Source: Skeletonema tropicum (lineage: Eukaryota > Bacillariophyta > Thalassiosirophyceae > Thalassiosirales > Thalassiosiraceae). From it: a stretch of DNA of 64,000 nt. The notes below the pieces were generated by a model. It was not told where the DNA came from and did not search any database. It worked only from the letters and a program-made list of their open reading frames with translations. Shown here piece after piece: positions 1 through 10,197 of this stretch. The DNA is taken from NCBI GenBank assembly GCA_037178625.1, contig CM074136.1:1488001-1552000 (forward strand). The letters are read 5' to 3'. The stretch's first letter is position 1, and the number at the start of each line of letters is the position of its first letter. The position numbers and the translations under genes were made by a program.

Positions 1-165
1 AGTGACCGGTCACAACTCGCGTAGTGACCGTGTCACTACACGTGTTGTGATCGTTGTGACAAGGCGGGCGGTTTCGCGTCTATCTTTTTTATGATTCGCC
101 CGCCTGTCACTGTCACTACCCTGTATGTCACCTGTCACAGGTACGATCACTACCGCGCGCGTCGC
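1..165. repeat. GTGAC/GTCAC-rich repeat cluster
   Basis: About ten GTGAC or GTCAC pentamers in both orientations are packed into the first 165 bases, including the palindrome GTGACCGGTCAC at 2-13. This density resembles the subterminal repeat zone of a DNA transposon, and the decayed transposon-type coding relics that follow fit that idea. The window starts here, so the outer end cannot be seen. Confidence 0.45.
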
Positions 166-179
166 GTAGCGACGTGAAG

Positions 180-1130
180 AAGAGAATGGGAGTGACTGGG
201 AAGCAGGACGAGGCTATCACGTCAGACCAAATGAAGGCTGTACAGGAGTTGGGTGAGTACCTGTGGGAGAGAGCAGATGGAGTGGAGGAAAGAAGGAGAT
301 AGCCAATGTGATGGCTTACATTGTCATACTGTCTTGTAGGGTTTTGTGCCTCGTTGAGAGGTGAGGAAGTACCTTTGGTGTCTCTGAGAGGGTTGATGAC
401 ATTCTGGAAGGAGACGATGACGAAAGGTTTTATCATGCTGATCCTGAGGGGCTTGTTCAAGGGAAGAACAAAAGGGGTATCTGGTCCCTGTGGCGGATGA
501 GACAAGCAGTGGCAGTGGGATAAAAGTGAGGAGGTGGGTGCATCGACTGGTGCGCATGAGGTTTGTGGAGGATCAGGGGAGGCAGGGCCTCTCTTCACAA
601 ATGAGGAGAGCAAAGATGAAAGATTTCAACGCATCCTTCCAGGTCCAGGAGTTTAAGGGAATGACCATGGAGAGAAGTCCTGATGCCTTTTCAAGCAAGC
701 ACCTTGGAAGATTACAGCCTACGGTGTTCTATATGGCGAGGGTCAACTAGTCAAGCACACAGCAACAGGACACCTGCGGCCACCATCATTATGGTCAATA
801 GATGGAGGAAGAAAGAGGGAGGCGGCTCGAGGAGCGGAGCCTGGATTGAAAATGCGACAAGTTTACACTAAAGCCTTGGGAGCACTTTAAGCGGCGCTGG
901 AGTGTTGGAGTATTCGAGGAATCTGTTGGTACCGGGGGGTTTCAATGCGAAGCCTTCGCTTCCCAATATTGTTGGGTTACAGTCGTGCACGGGACAGTGG
1001 AATACTACCGGCAGGTTTATGGAGTGGGTCGCGATTACGCATCCCTCCATTTGTCCTAGCGAACAAATTCGCTGGGGCTCAGAGCTTGGACGACAAGCAC
1101 TGGCCTGTACTTCAAACGATTAAGGTACCC
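180..1130 (+). pseudogene. Decayed transposon gene, possibly tyrosine-recombinase-like
   Basis: Three coding-like pieces follow each other in different frames. At about 180-303 one reads MGVTGKQDEAITSDQMKAVQ and ends at a stop. At about 340-492 one reads GFCASLRGEEVPLVSLRGL. At about 515-655 one reads SGIKVRRWVHRLV and then, after a frame change, AHEVCGGSGEAGPLFTN. The LRGEE segment resembles the first catalytic-arginine region of tyrosine recombinases (general form LRxxE), but I cannot find a convincing HxxR or catalytic tyrosine region. Stops and frame changes mean no intact product. The assignment is weak; a decayed gene of another transposon type is equally possible. The stretch 1131-1540 shows nothing I can name. 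Confidence 0.3.
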
Positions 1131-1540
1131 CAATAGGAGATGTCTGTGCGACGCTGGACTTTGCAGCAATGGGATGAGAAGAGCTGGGTCAATTTCCCCC
1201 TACGGTATCATAGAGACTAAACTCAAGTAATATGCTGATTTTAGTACAAGGGCTCGGCTTGATCATACAACAAATCCGGCCCGAACGATGAGAGGACGGG
1301 AGCACAGAAAAAAATCCCAGTTTTGCGAGCGTAAGCGAGTTTTGCAAAACGAGAAGGAGGAAGAAGAGGCGCGAAGCGCCTGCTGACCTCTGACAGGCAA
1401 AAAATCCGGCAAGAAGCACAAGATCACTTTAAGATCAAGACACAAGACACCATACCACTCCCCCTCTTCACACGCAATCACATGCAAACCTCGAAATAAT
1501 CCACCCTCCTAAGTATCACCATTACTACTATTTTAATAAT

Positions 1541-2883
1541 AATGGCATCATCGAATAATGCTGCCGCTGCCGTACGAAAATTGGGCCGAGCGGAGGGGAC
1601 CCATGATAAGTATGCCTGATATTGGATATTGATGCGGTAAGAAAGGGAAATCGTGAGCAAGTGGATAAATTGATGGATGAACTCTTCGCAGTTGATGTGC
1701 CTTTGTTCCAGCGTGAGGGGAGCTGCGTATTATTGTCGAAACTTGCTTTGTGGCCATGGTCTGTCATCTTCCAGAAATGTTAAGGTTGTGTGGTGGCCAT
1801 TGTCTTGTTGTAAGTACCCTCTTTGAAGCTGCTGACAGGATAGGTTTGGCCGATGTAGAAGTGTCCTACTTGAGTGGTCCAAGTTCGCTGGTGATGATTA
1901 CAAGAAGAGATTTGACGAGAATAAGCTGGAAGCAATGGGCCCATCAACGCAAGATCACGGGGCCATGTTCATGATGGTATTGCAGATTGGAGACGACGTT
2001 CGGCATTGAAAGAGAAGAATAGGGAGAGCAGGAGTGGAAGAAAGCGCTTATCGAGTGTCACAAACATGAGATTGAGTCATCGAAAGCAGAATTGGAGAAG
2101 GAGCGGAACAGGGCGAAGCGTCTCATGAATCAGTTATATTCGCCCCTTTCAGACTCACCTACTACTCGTGCTCATCAAAGAGAAAGCTGCAAGACGACTC
2201 TGTGGAAGATTTAACTCGAATTTCCCTCACCTTCGATGATGCTTCTGAATCATCTTTGATTGAAAAGGACAAAGCTGCTGGCCCACCTGCGCCTTCTGTC
2301 TCTGCAGCGGCTGTCCCTAGAGTAGCTGCTCCTGCTCCAGCTGCACCTGCTCGTGTGCTGTTGGCGTACTCAAATGAATCCAAACAAGTTGCAGAAGGTA
2401 CTGGCAATGCATGTGAGCGCTTAAAAAATGTGTTGTTGGAGATGAGCGAGGCAAACATGCTGAATTGCACTGAATTGATAAAATCTCGGTACCCTCAAAG
2501 GTTGCACAAACACAAGACTTCACTCTTTAGGTGCTTGGAGCTTGTTCAATTTGCAGGGGATGAAGCAGACCTTAAAGATCTTGTCGGAACAGATGCTGAC
2601 GAAAGGAGGCACGTAGCTTCTCGATTGGAAACTTCAGCGCATGCGAAATTACTTGAATTGAAGGCTTGACATTGACAATTGAACTCAATGAGAAGCTGCA
2701 AAGGCATAAGTCAGCTGTTATCTTGGGAATGGACACGCGCATAAAGGAATGCAAAGCAAGAATCTGGAAAGCCTTTAGCACGAAAGAAAAAGTATTGAGC
2801 TGGATGCTTTGAGAGAACTGTAGAATGACCCGAACCAACAAAAAAACCCGGAAGGCTACCGCAATGTTAATAGCTTTTTGAAG
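1541..2883 (+). pseudogene. Decayed gene with charged helical C-terminus
   Basis: Coding-like pieces occur in shifting frames: MASSNNAAAAVRKLGRAEGT from 1541, VRKGNREQVDKLMDELFAVD near 1638-1700, a segment starting KFAGDDYKKRFDENKLEAM near 1890, WKKALIECHKHEIESSKAEL near 2037-2100, and the longest open piece 2202-2669 with an Ala/Pro-rich stretch followed by a helical part. Coding-like sequence resumes after 2670 (NEKLQRHKSAVILGMDTRI). The basic-helical pattern recalls the accessory DNA-binding proteins of some transposons, but I do not recognise the family. Several stops and shifts separate the pieces, so it is either broken or has introns I could not place. Its position beside the recombinase-like relic suggests both belong to one old element. 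Confidence 0.4.
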
Positions 2884-3154
2884 TAGCAATAACAATTGAG
2901 AAAGTTTGTAGTATCATATGTCGTGTTAAATATCTAATATGTGTGTTAAGTGTGTTAACAATTCTTCGTTCACAGTGTCTCCTGCTGCCGCACGGCCGGA
3001 GGCCGGCTGTGTGCAAGAGAGAGAGCCTTCCGGGTAGAGCGTTATTAGAGACTGACCTTTTTAAGGTCAATTTTGCAAAACTCTCTCTTCTCTCTCTTCT
3101 TGTTTTGCAAAATGAGGTCGACTCGTTAGAAACAAATCTTATTTTCTCGCCGAG

Positions 3155-3520
3155 ATGAGCATTTTTGTCGATAGTAATTACTGGACAAATTTGGCTACCA
3201 AACTCTACAGAGAGCTTACAAGTCTCTCTTTCCAGATGCTGAGAAGATTGACCACTGCAGATGAGCTGCATCCTCCTGAAGACTCTGGTGATTGCCCCAT
3301 GTGTCTTGAAATAATCAAACACGTGAATTCAGGACGGCAAGTCGATTCTATGGCTGCGGCAGTTGGGTATGATGTGAACAGTCCGAAGAGCGCCATGCCA
3401 AATATGAAAAAAAAGGATTTGGAGGGGTTTGGAGAGATGTTCTCTGGTAAATGCCCACTTTGTCTGGAGAGATTTTGCTCCGAAGGCAAGGAAGCCGGCG
3501 CCTGGTTTCAGACTATTTGA
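3155..3520 (+). CDS. Small protein with two CPxC motifs, unknown function
   Basis: An ATG-started frame of 121 codons. Two similar short motifs, DCPMCLEII near residue 46 and KCPLCLERF near residue 100, each place two cysteines as CPxC, so a zinc-binding hairpin pair is plausible. It lacks the full cysteine/histidine pattern of a RING or MYND finger, so those names are not used. The frame ends shortly before an AAAG-GTAAGG sequence at 3524-3531 that could be a splice donor, so this may be an exon of a longer gene or part of the decayed element to its left. The 270 bases before it hold CT-rich and TTTTGCAAAA repeats only. Confidence 0.35.
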   Translation: MSIFVDSNYWTNLATKLYRELTSLSFQMLRRLTTADELHPPEDSGDCPMCLEIIKHVNSGRQVDSMAAAVGYDVNSPKSAMPNMKKKDLEGFGEMFSGKCPLCLERFCSEGKEAGAWFQTI

Positions 3521-3722
3521 ACAAAGGTAAGGCCTCTCTATGGTATCGTATACAACATCCTGTTTGAGTGTTTTGTTGCGTTGTTTTGAGAGAAATGCAA
3601 ACAACCGTGACCTATCCTCTCTCTAGAGAGAGAGAGAGATCATAACCATTCGAATTCAAAAGAAAATATAACCGAAAGCAATGCAGATTTCGTAACAATT
3701 TTGAAGTTTGATCACTAAGATT

Positions 3723-3850
3723 TTACATGTTGCTCAATGACTTGTACAGAGGGAATGCCTTGTCCCACTTGCGCATAATTTCATACACAATCGATAACGG
3801 TTTTGCATAGAGCAAGCCGGGATATCCGTTTCCATTGTACTCGATGGCGG
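3723..3850 (-). pseudogene. Out-of-frame C-terminal tail of the LRR gene
   Basis: On the minus strand, just past the stop of the LRR gene, a different frame reads AIEYNGNGYPGLLYAKPLSI and continues to a segment ending KWDKAFPLYKSLSNM and a stop. The two related LRR relics near 28.4 kb and 33.8 kb carry the same KWDK...PLYK region at the matching place, so this tail once belonged to the family's coding sequence. One base gained or lost near 3853 would explain it. It may also be an assembly error. Confidence 0.55.
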
Positions 3851-3852
3851 CA

Positions 3853-5451
3853 TTATGCCACAGCTTCCAGCATATTTGGCAACATCTTCACATCAATGTC
3901 ACCGAAGTCATTCATATTGGACAACGTTTCATTCCTAGATGAAAGAAGACTGTATACTTTCCACCCTCTATTGATTTGCCATTGCTCGTGATAATTATAT
4001 TCGTCGAAACGCCAATTGCAAAAGTGATTCGAATCAACGGCTGCGTTCAAACTGCTCTCATCGCACAGCACAAGTCGGAAAGCCTCAGCACCATCGTCAG
4101 AGATGTTGTTCTCTTCGAGATCGAGATTACGTAATATCGTATTGGTTCGAAGAGCATTTGCAATCAACACAGCGTCACTGTCGTTCAAATCATTGTCTTC
4201 GAGATAGAGTATTTCCAACATTGGATTCGTTGCCAAGAAATTTGACAATAGTGTGCTCACAGCTGAGGTGATGTTATTGCCAGACATATCTAGACTCTCT
4301 AATTTCAGTTCACCACTGGTACTAGTAAGAAGTGCTGTCAGCATTTGATCCCCAACGCCTGGTTCAAAACTTCTTTCCAAATCGAGATGTACTAAGGGAT
4401 AATTGCGCACTGTGGAGCAGATCCTTTCGATGTGTTGGGGACCAATCTGGTTTCTTTCTATATCGAGCTTTCGCAGATACTTGTTGCTTTCTACTATATC
4501 AAGGATGGCGTCTACGCTCATTCCCCCACGAGCACCATCTCCAATGTTGTTGTGGGTAAAATCAAGCCTTTGAAAGGGTTTGCCAATCAACGCCTCTTTG
4601 ATCAGAAGCATAGCATCATGGTTCAGTTGGACGGAGTTAAACACGAAATAACTCTCACAATTTTCAGGCAACATGTTGATTGCAGGGGTGAACTGTTTCA
4701 GTGCATTTGCAAATACCTTCCAATGTGGAAGTAGTTCATTGTTTACTGCATAATTGAATGGAGGGTCTTCATCATTCATTGCCAATTCGATGCCCTTATC
4801 ATTGCCGTTGCGCTCATGTGAGAATTCTCCCCGCCTCATTTTTGTGGTGATGCGTTTCAAGTCTCGAGCGCTCATGGCTATATGCTCAGCTTCATCTGCA
4901 TCTTCAGTGTATCCATTGTACATTAACTCATTCATTGAAAGAACAGGAGCAGAGTACTCCCAACGCTGATTCTTTATCAACATTTCATTGTATTCGTAAC
5001 GCTGGAGCGCCTTGTCTGTCTCTTGTGCACGTGCCGAATCGACTTTGGCCTCCAATCTATCTGCTAGCGAGTCGCACTTTTGGTCAAGATCAAGGTGTAG
5101 AGAATCGAATTTCTTATCAATGTGTTCCTTTGTCGATCGCCACTTCCTCTCCAATTGTTCACATCGGCTCTCAAGGCTGCTCACAGTGCTGCAAACTGTG
5201 TCTAGCTTCTCTTCCATCCGCATCATTATTTTGTTCATTTGTGAAAGAGTTTGCTGAATTGATTGCTCATTATTACTGGGTGAGCCTAAAGATGCACCAT
5301 CATCACCTCGGCCGTAAGATGACGATGGAAAGACGCCGCCGTCATTGTTGTGGCCTGTGTTCACATCGTCATGTGCACCGTCCGTCGTAACCGTCCGCTC
5401 ATCAATTGACTTGCGCTTCTTGGTAGGGCTGCTGCTGTTTTGTTCTTTCAT
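3853..5451 (-). CDS. Coiled-coil and leucine-rich-repeat protein, nuclear-type
   Basis: The frame can be extended further upstream, but I place the start at the ATG at 5451 (protein about 532 residues) because the upstream codons run through a (GA)n microsatellite at 5487-5508. The N-terminus has a basic cluster TKKRKS, a likely nuclear localisation signal, then an acidic Ser/Gly-rich linker, then a coiled-coil region at about residues 65-150. The C-terminal half holds ribonuclease-inhibitor-type LRRs with repeated LxxLDLExNxI patterns. Such LRR arcs bind proteins; the partner is unknown. The gene ends 128 bases before an out-of-frame tail of the same family, so the encoded protein probably lacks about 45 ancestral residues. 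Relics of the same family lie at 28.4-29.4 kb and 33.7-34.3 kb. Confidence 0.75.
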   Translation of the reverse strand: MKEQNSSSPTKKRKSIDERTVTTDGAHDDVNTGHNNDGGVFPSSSYGRGDDGASLGSPSNNEQSIQQTLSQMNKIMMRMEEKLDTVCSTVSSLESRCEQLERKWRSTKEHIDKKFDSLHLDLDQKCDSLADRLEAKVDSARAQETDKALQRYEYNEMLIKNQRWEYSAPVLSMNELMYNGYTEDADEAEHIAMSARDLKRITTKMRRGEFSHERNGNDKGIELAMNDEDPPFNYAVNNELLPHWKVFANALKQFTPAINMLPENCESYFVFNSVQLNHDAMLLIKEALIGKPFQRLDFTHNNIGDGARGGMSVDAILDIVESNKYLRKLDIERNQIGPQHIERICSTVRNYPLVHLDLERSFEPGVGDQMLTALLTSTSGELKLESLDMSGNNITSAVSTLLSNFLATNPMLEILYLEDNDLNDSDAVLIANALRTNTILRNLDLEENNISDDGAEAFRLVLCDESSLNAAVDSNHFCNWRFDEYNYHEQWQINRGWKVYSLLSSRNETLSNMNDFGDIDVKMLPNMLEAVA

Positions 5452-5532
5452 GTTGTAGTAAAATCGTGTTCTTATACGATAGCCTTTAGAGAGAGAGAGA
5501 GAGAGTATCGAGGTCCTGTCCACAGCCCGCAC

Positions 5533-6510
5533 TACCTACTATTACATCATCACAGATAGATCGCATCTGCTTGCTAGAAGTAGCTAGTCTCGCTCAGCAT
5601 GGTTGAGAGTCAAGGGATGGACTCCCACTTACAAAATGTATCACATCATAACCGCACACCACCCCTCACCACTCAACCAACCACCAGCATGCACCAGCAC
5701 CCGCTGCGCACTGCGCACGCATGCGTGCGTCATGCCGATGCGATGCCGGCCATAAGCCCCGTCAGACCAATCCCCGCGTCAAGCAAAAAAATTCTACGTA
5801 CGTAGAACGATTCCTACAGTAGCTACTCCTACCCAATTCGAGCGGGAACATGCTTTTATCAATGTCGCAACAGACAATGCTCACAAAATACTAACTGTAC
5901 CCTACTTAGCTATTTTGGCAGCGCTGATAGAGAGAGCATCATCGACAACAATAAGTAAACCAAGACTCTTTCTGACCCAAAATTTCATGTAGAATTCGGT
6001 TATCCCCTTGGCAGAGGTCAAAATTCAACGTGGGAGTCAGTATTCGACCCCACATTTCACACTAACAAATTAACTAGGGCCACATTTGAGGTACCTTTTC
6101 CTGGCCGAATTTTCTACCACCCAGTTCAACATAGGATCTTCATATGCATAGATGCAACTAGGCTTCATCAAACTGCCTTCTCCACCTCAACATAGCCGAG
6201 CTAGGAAGAATATCACTTTCAGTAATTATTTTGATCATTTTGTTAGTAGTTTGCTAATTTAGACGGATTTTTTTGTTAGCGCGCAAAGCACGCAAAAATC
6301 GTTTTGCTTGACACGGGGCCGATCGGACGGGGCTTATGTTGCCGTTGTCGCTCAAAGCAACATACCACCACCACCGACTACCCTCCGACTACCGTCCACC
6401 ATCTTATCTTTTGTCTTTAAATTTACGTATCGCAGAGAGCAAGAGCACCGCCAGGTGAATGCACCCCGACCACAGACAACAATACTTTTCTTCAGCCGAC
6501 AAGCATAAAG
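5533..6510. other. Intergenic region without a gene
   Basis: Apart from small frames without coding character I see no gene. It contains the upstream regions of the divergent LRR gene (left) and the ankyrin gene (right). The CA-rich stretch around 5640-5720 is low-complexity. Confidence 0.5.
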
Positions 6511-7164
6511 ATGAGCAGTGAAAAAGACAGTGAATTAGGCGATCTAATCAAGTCGCTCTTTCCAGATGCCGAGGCGACGATGACCACCACAAACAATTCT
6601 GCGCAAGAGTTAATGGAGTCGTTGCGGAGAAGATTGCAGAGCCTTCGGGCTATGGCAGCAGCATTTCCGGACAACCCAGAAATAGAATCGAATCTAAATG
6701 AGATTAATGATCTTATGACACAAGCAGATATGTTATGTAATATTCCCGATCCGAATCGTAGCAAGTTGAGTGATGAGAAAAGGGCTGAAATTAAACGACT
6801 TGTGGACGCTGGAGCGAGTTTGAGCAACATTGATGCATTACACCTTGCTGCATCTCACTATAAGCAACGTGATTTGTTCGATCTTCTCATTGATGAATAT
6901 GGACTGGGTATTGAAGATCCAGACCACGATTCGTTATTGAGTAAACCTCTTCATGTTGCGGGATGTTTGGGCAACTGTGAGGCTATAGAAATCTTACTTG
7001 CCAAGGGGGCTGATAAAAAGTCTAGAAATTCCAAAGGTCGAACTCCGTTGCAAGAAGTGAAGCATAGCAACAGGGAGATGCAAAGGGGGGGAATGCCTGA
7101 TTTTCTGTATCAACAAATGCGCCGTGAAACAAATGTGGACAGGGTCTTGATCATGCTCAGCTGA
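6511..7164 (+). CDS. Ankyrin-repeat protein
   Basis: An ATG-started single exon of 217 residues. The first 75 residues are helical and charged with no known domain. From about residue 80 there are ankyrin-type units: DALHLAASHYKQRDLFDLLI, then KPLHVAGCLGNCEAIEILLA, then RNSKGRTPLQEV. The TPLHxAA and GxxxIxxLLL spacing is the ankyrin signature. Two clear repeats and a partial one make a small protein-binding surface; the partner is unknown. The last 20 codons and about 280 bases of 3' flank were copied to 7690-8030, so the 3' end of this gene has a broken duplicate just downstream. Confidence 0.7.
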   Translation: MSSEKDSELGDLIKSLFPDAEATMTTTNNSAQELMESLRRRLQSLRAMAAAFPDNPEIESNLNEINDLMTQADMLCNIPDPNRSKLSDEKRAEIKRLVDAGASLSNIDALHLAASHYKQRDLFDLLIDEYGLGIEDPDHDSLLSKPLHVAGCLGNCEAIEILLAKGADKKSRNSKGRTPLQEVKHSNREMQRGGMPDFLYQQMRRETNVDRVLIMLS

Positions 7165-7415
7165 TACATACCATACTCTAAATGAACTTCTTTACTTCAT
7201 GTCAATGTTAATACCTTCTAACTACCGACATGAAAGGAAAAGTCTTGTCCCAAAAATTTGTTTGTGTCCACAAAATGCACCATCAGTGTAATTGCTCACG
7301 GATTTTTCGTTGGACTTCTATTACAAGAGATCACCTTCATTTTGCAGATGCATTAATAGCAGAGCAAGCAAAGAGGGCTTTCCAAACTCTGTATCTTGTT
7401 CTGTAGCTGGCAGCT

Positions 7416-7640
7416 GCTGGCGGATTGTGGATTGGAAGTGTGTGACATGAGAGATGATCAGATGACGTTCCTTTCACAGTACAAAGTTGCTTCACCTTTT
7501 TTATATAACAGTTTTGAACTGAATACGAAAGAAGACGAGTTAACAAGAAAACGAGACACGCAACAAAATGAACCTCAAACTCGAATGACCGAATGACCCT
7601 CGTGCAACGGATATCGTTAAAAAATACAAAGTTAATCAGA
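7416..7640. repeat. Dispersed repeat, related to 24207-24430
   Basis: The stretch with GTGTGTGACATGAGAGATGA and TCAGATGACGTTCCTTT, followed by a GAAGACGAGT segment and ending in CGTGCAACGGATA, recurs in the same order and orientation at 24207-24430 with small differences. It has no coding frame I believe. It could be an untranslated region or a small non-autonomous element. Confidence 0.5.
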
Positions 7641-7689
7641 TTAGATATCCGTTGCGTGTGTAAGGGTCCTCAATGAGTACATATCAACA

Positions 7690-8030
7690 AATGCGCCGTG
7701 AAACAAATCTGGACAGGGTCTTGATCATGTTCAGCTGATACTTATATCATACTGTAACTGAACTTCTCACTCCATGCCATAGTATATCCTAAGGTAGACC
7801 AAGGGAATAACTAGGTACCATAGACTTACAAAAGGGAAATGTCTTAACCATTTTGTTGGTTTTGATGATGTCACTGTCCACATCAGTACACACTATCAGC
7901 GTAATTGCTCACAGATTTTGGTTGTTGGGTTTCTATCCCAAGAGATCGATTCATAATGCAGAAGCAGAGCAAGCAAAGAGGGCTTTACAAACTCTTCATC
8001 ATGTTCCGTAGCTGGCGCTGCGCTAAGTAC
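7690..8030. repeat. Duplicated 3' end of the ankyrin gene
   Basis: Positions 7685-7738 repeat the last codons of the ankyrin gene (the CAACAAATGCGCCGTGAAAC stretch) and the downstream sequence follows 7165-7430 in order, with substitutions and small gaps, through GCAGAGCAAGCAAAGAGGGC. It is a segmental duplication of about 330 bases without the rest of the gene. Confidence 0.65.
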
Positions 8031-8340
8031 CTACATAGGTAGAAGTACTTAGGAGTACTTCAGGTCAATCTGCTTTTCTACGTCCAATTGAAAACCCTAC
8101 TGTAACAACAGTAGCAATGCTTTTCCAACGAAGAATGCCCATGTTGGAAAGCAGGCAAAAAACCCGAGGAGAGGAGAACGAGGTGAACTTCAGGTGACGG
8201 ACAGGCATCACGCTCGGCTCAAATCACCCGCCCACTACGCTACATCATTGTGCCTCGCCTAGTCCAAATTTTGTAGGAATTAGTATGCTCCTACGTAATA
8301 ACCCCATTTTATCCCGAGAAAGAGATGGTCGTCCAATTTG

Positions 8341-8416
8341 CGATTCGTGGTTCGCCCACCAGACGTACTTTAAAATTTCTGTTATATATGATTTTTTTTT
8401 GTAGAACCACGAATCG
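8341..8416. repeat. Small inverted-repeat element (MITE-like)
   Basis: CGATTCGTGGTTC at 8341-8353 and its exact complement GAACCACGAATCG at 8404-8416 form a 13-bp stem. The loop sequence 8356-8391 recurs in reverse orientation at 32846-32880 almost without change, showing that it is a mobile repeat. Confidence 0.5.
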
Positions 8417-8543
8417 GGCATCCCCGCTGGGCCGCCCGATTTTCATCACCACCACGCACTCACCACAACAAAAGTTGCACAACACCATGATGTGACGGCG
8501 TCCCCATGCCAACTACTATTAACAAGTCCTTCGTATTGAGAAG

Positions 8544-8614
8544 CTACGTCGGCGTTTTTCATAGAGGGTTTCGTTGCAATATTTTTAGTTCAAAAATAAA
8601 AAACGCCGACGTAG
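8544..8614. repeat. 71-bp hairpin element
   Basis: CTACGTCGGCGTTTTT at 8544-8559 is perfectly complementary to AAAAACGCCGACGTAG at 8599-8614, around a 39-base loop. This is a perfect 16-bp terminal inverted repeat, typical of a very short MITE. Confidence 0.6.
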
Positions 8615-10190
8615 ATATCTGAAAGGAAGACGGGGCATTCACGTGGGCATTATCACCCACAACTTCAGCAGTGTCGAGAACGAATCGTCGATGTACTCCA
8701 TCTTGTTCAAGAGCTCCACACAGTTGGCAGAACCATATAAAGATGCATTCTTTCAAACTGCCTTTGTATAGTATCTCAAATCATCTGTGAATCCGTGAGT
8801 TACCGTACTTCTTTAACTCCGTGGTCGGCCGATGCGGACTGGTACTATCGACACGCCCTACACCCTATACATCCTCCTTTGCAATGAATGTTGCGAAAGT
8901 CACAAATGGAGCATCTTCTGTCTCATGTGCCGAAGAATGATGGAGTGATGAAAGCCTCAAAATATTGATGCTAAGACATGGCTGACAGGAAACTACGAAA
9001 TCAAAAGGAATGATTTAGTGAAGTATTTGAATGGCGTCGAACGCATCATGCTTCCTGAGTCAAAAGATTCAGATCAATGATCTTATTTCGTATCAGCAGA
9101 TAAAAGCGACGAGGAGAAGTTGTGACGGAGACGCTACAAATTAATCTTTATCCAACACCCTGTCTCATTCAACAACAAACACCGAACCGCACAACGTAGA
9201 CTATTTTATGATGCCATGATGAGAACTGATCTCTTTATCACACTATCCTTCGATATAGATAGTGATTTATTGATGCATCGAGTAAATAGATAGGAGGTAA
9301 TGAATTCGTTAATGTACAATGGCATTGAACACATGTTGAAGAGCTGCAATCGTCCGTGCTGCATAGTACAAGGTCGTGGTTTTAATGGTGTCAATATCAC
9401 ATGATGCAAAAAGCCCAGCAAATGATGAAAACCAAATAGATATGATCGAGAATATCCATCACTATAATGGGAGGAAGATAAAATATTAGTGTCGAATCAA
9501 GCGCGGCGTTGGTATCATCGGATGACATCTTTCCAAAGCAAACACGAAGTATGAATTTACAAGTGTTATTTTGGGTGCAAAACATTGTGACGAGACAGAG
9601 AATTCCAACCATCAGGCGGTGTTTTAGATGCGGTCGCTGGATTTTAGCATGATTCCTTAACTGCATCGATTAGAGTGCCATCTCGTGCATCTGATGAGGA
9701 CCATACCCGGACAGAGGTTTCATCAGATGATTGGACACTGGTGTTTTGGAGCAATACAGGTGAAACGCAACAGAAATGGAAAGGGCAGGGGAAGGCATTC
9801 GTACAAAAACAAGTGGGACTTCGTGCAAAGAGAAAGTAGATGTGTTTACAATCAATAAATGCAGGACACAAGAATCATTGGCTCGAACATCCATACATAG
9901 AGTGCCCGAGCTAAGCAGTAGTAACAACCAGCGTATTGTACTTAGGTGCTCAGACAACACAAGATATTCTTTTACCTTAAGATGGATAATGAAGCATTAG
10001 ATGATTATATTGACACTGATGATATCATCGGACCATAGTAAAGAGATCAATCGAAGCTTTAATTATATCGTGTGCAGTGGCATGCATGAGAGTGCGTTTG
10101 CGTGTAGTTTGTACTAGAGAATGCAGTTCCCGCAAAATTCTACATAGGCCTACGTAGGAATTCAAAATGTAGCGCAGTGGCGCCGAACAC
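8615..10190. other. Long intergenic region, no gene recognised
   Basis: Frames on both strands are short and lack coding character. A near-perfect palindrome lies at about 10137-10163 (centre TAGGCCTA). Nothing else stands out. Confidence 0.4.
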
Positions 10191-10197
10191 CCAACCT

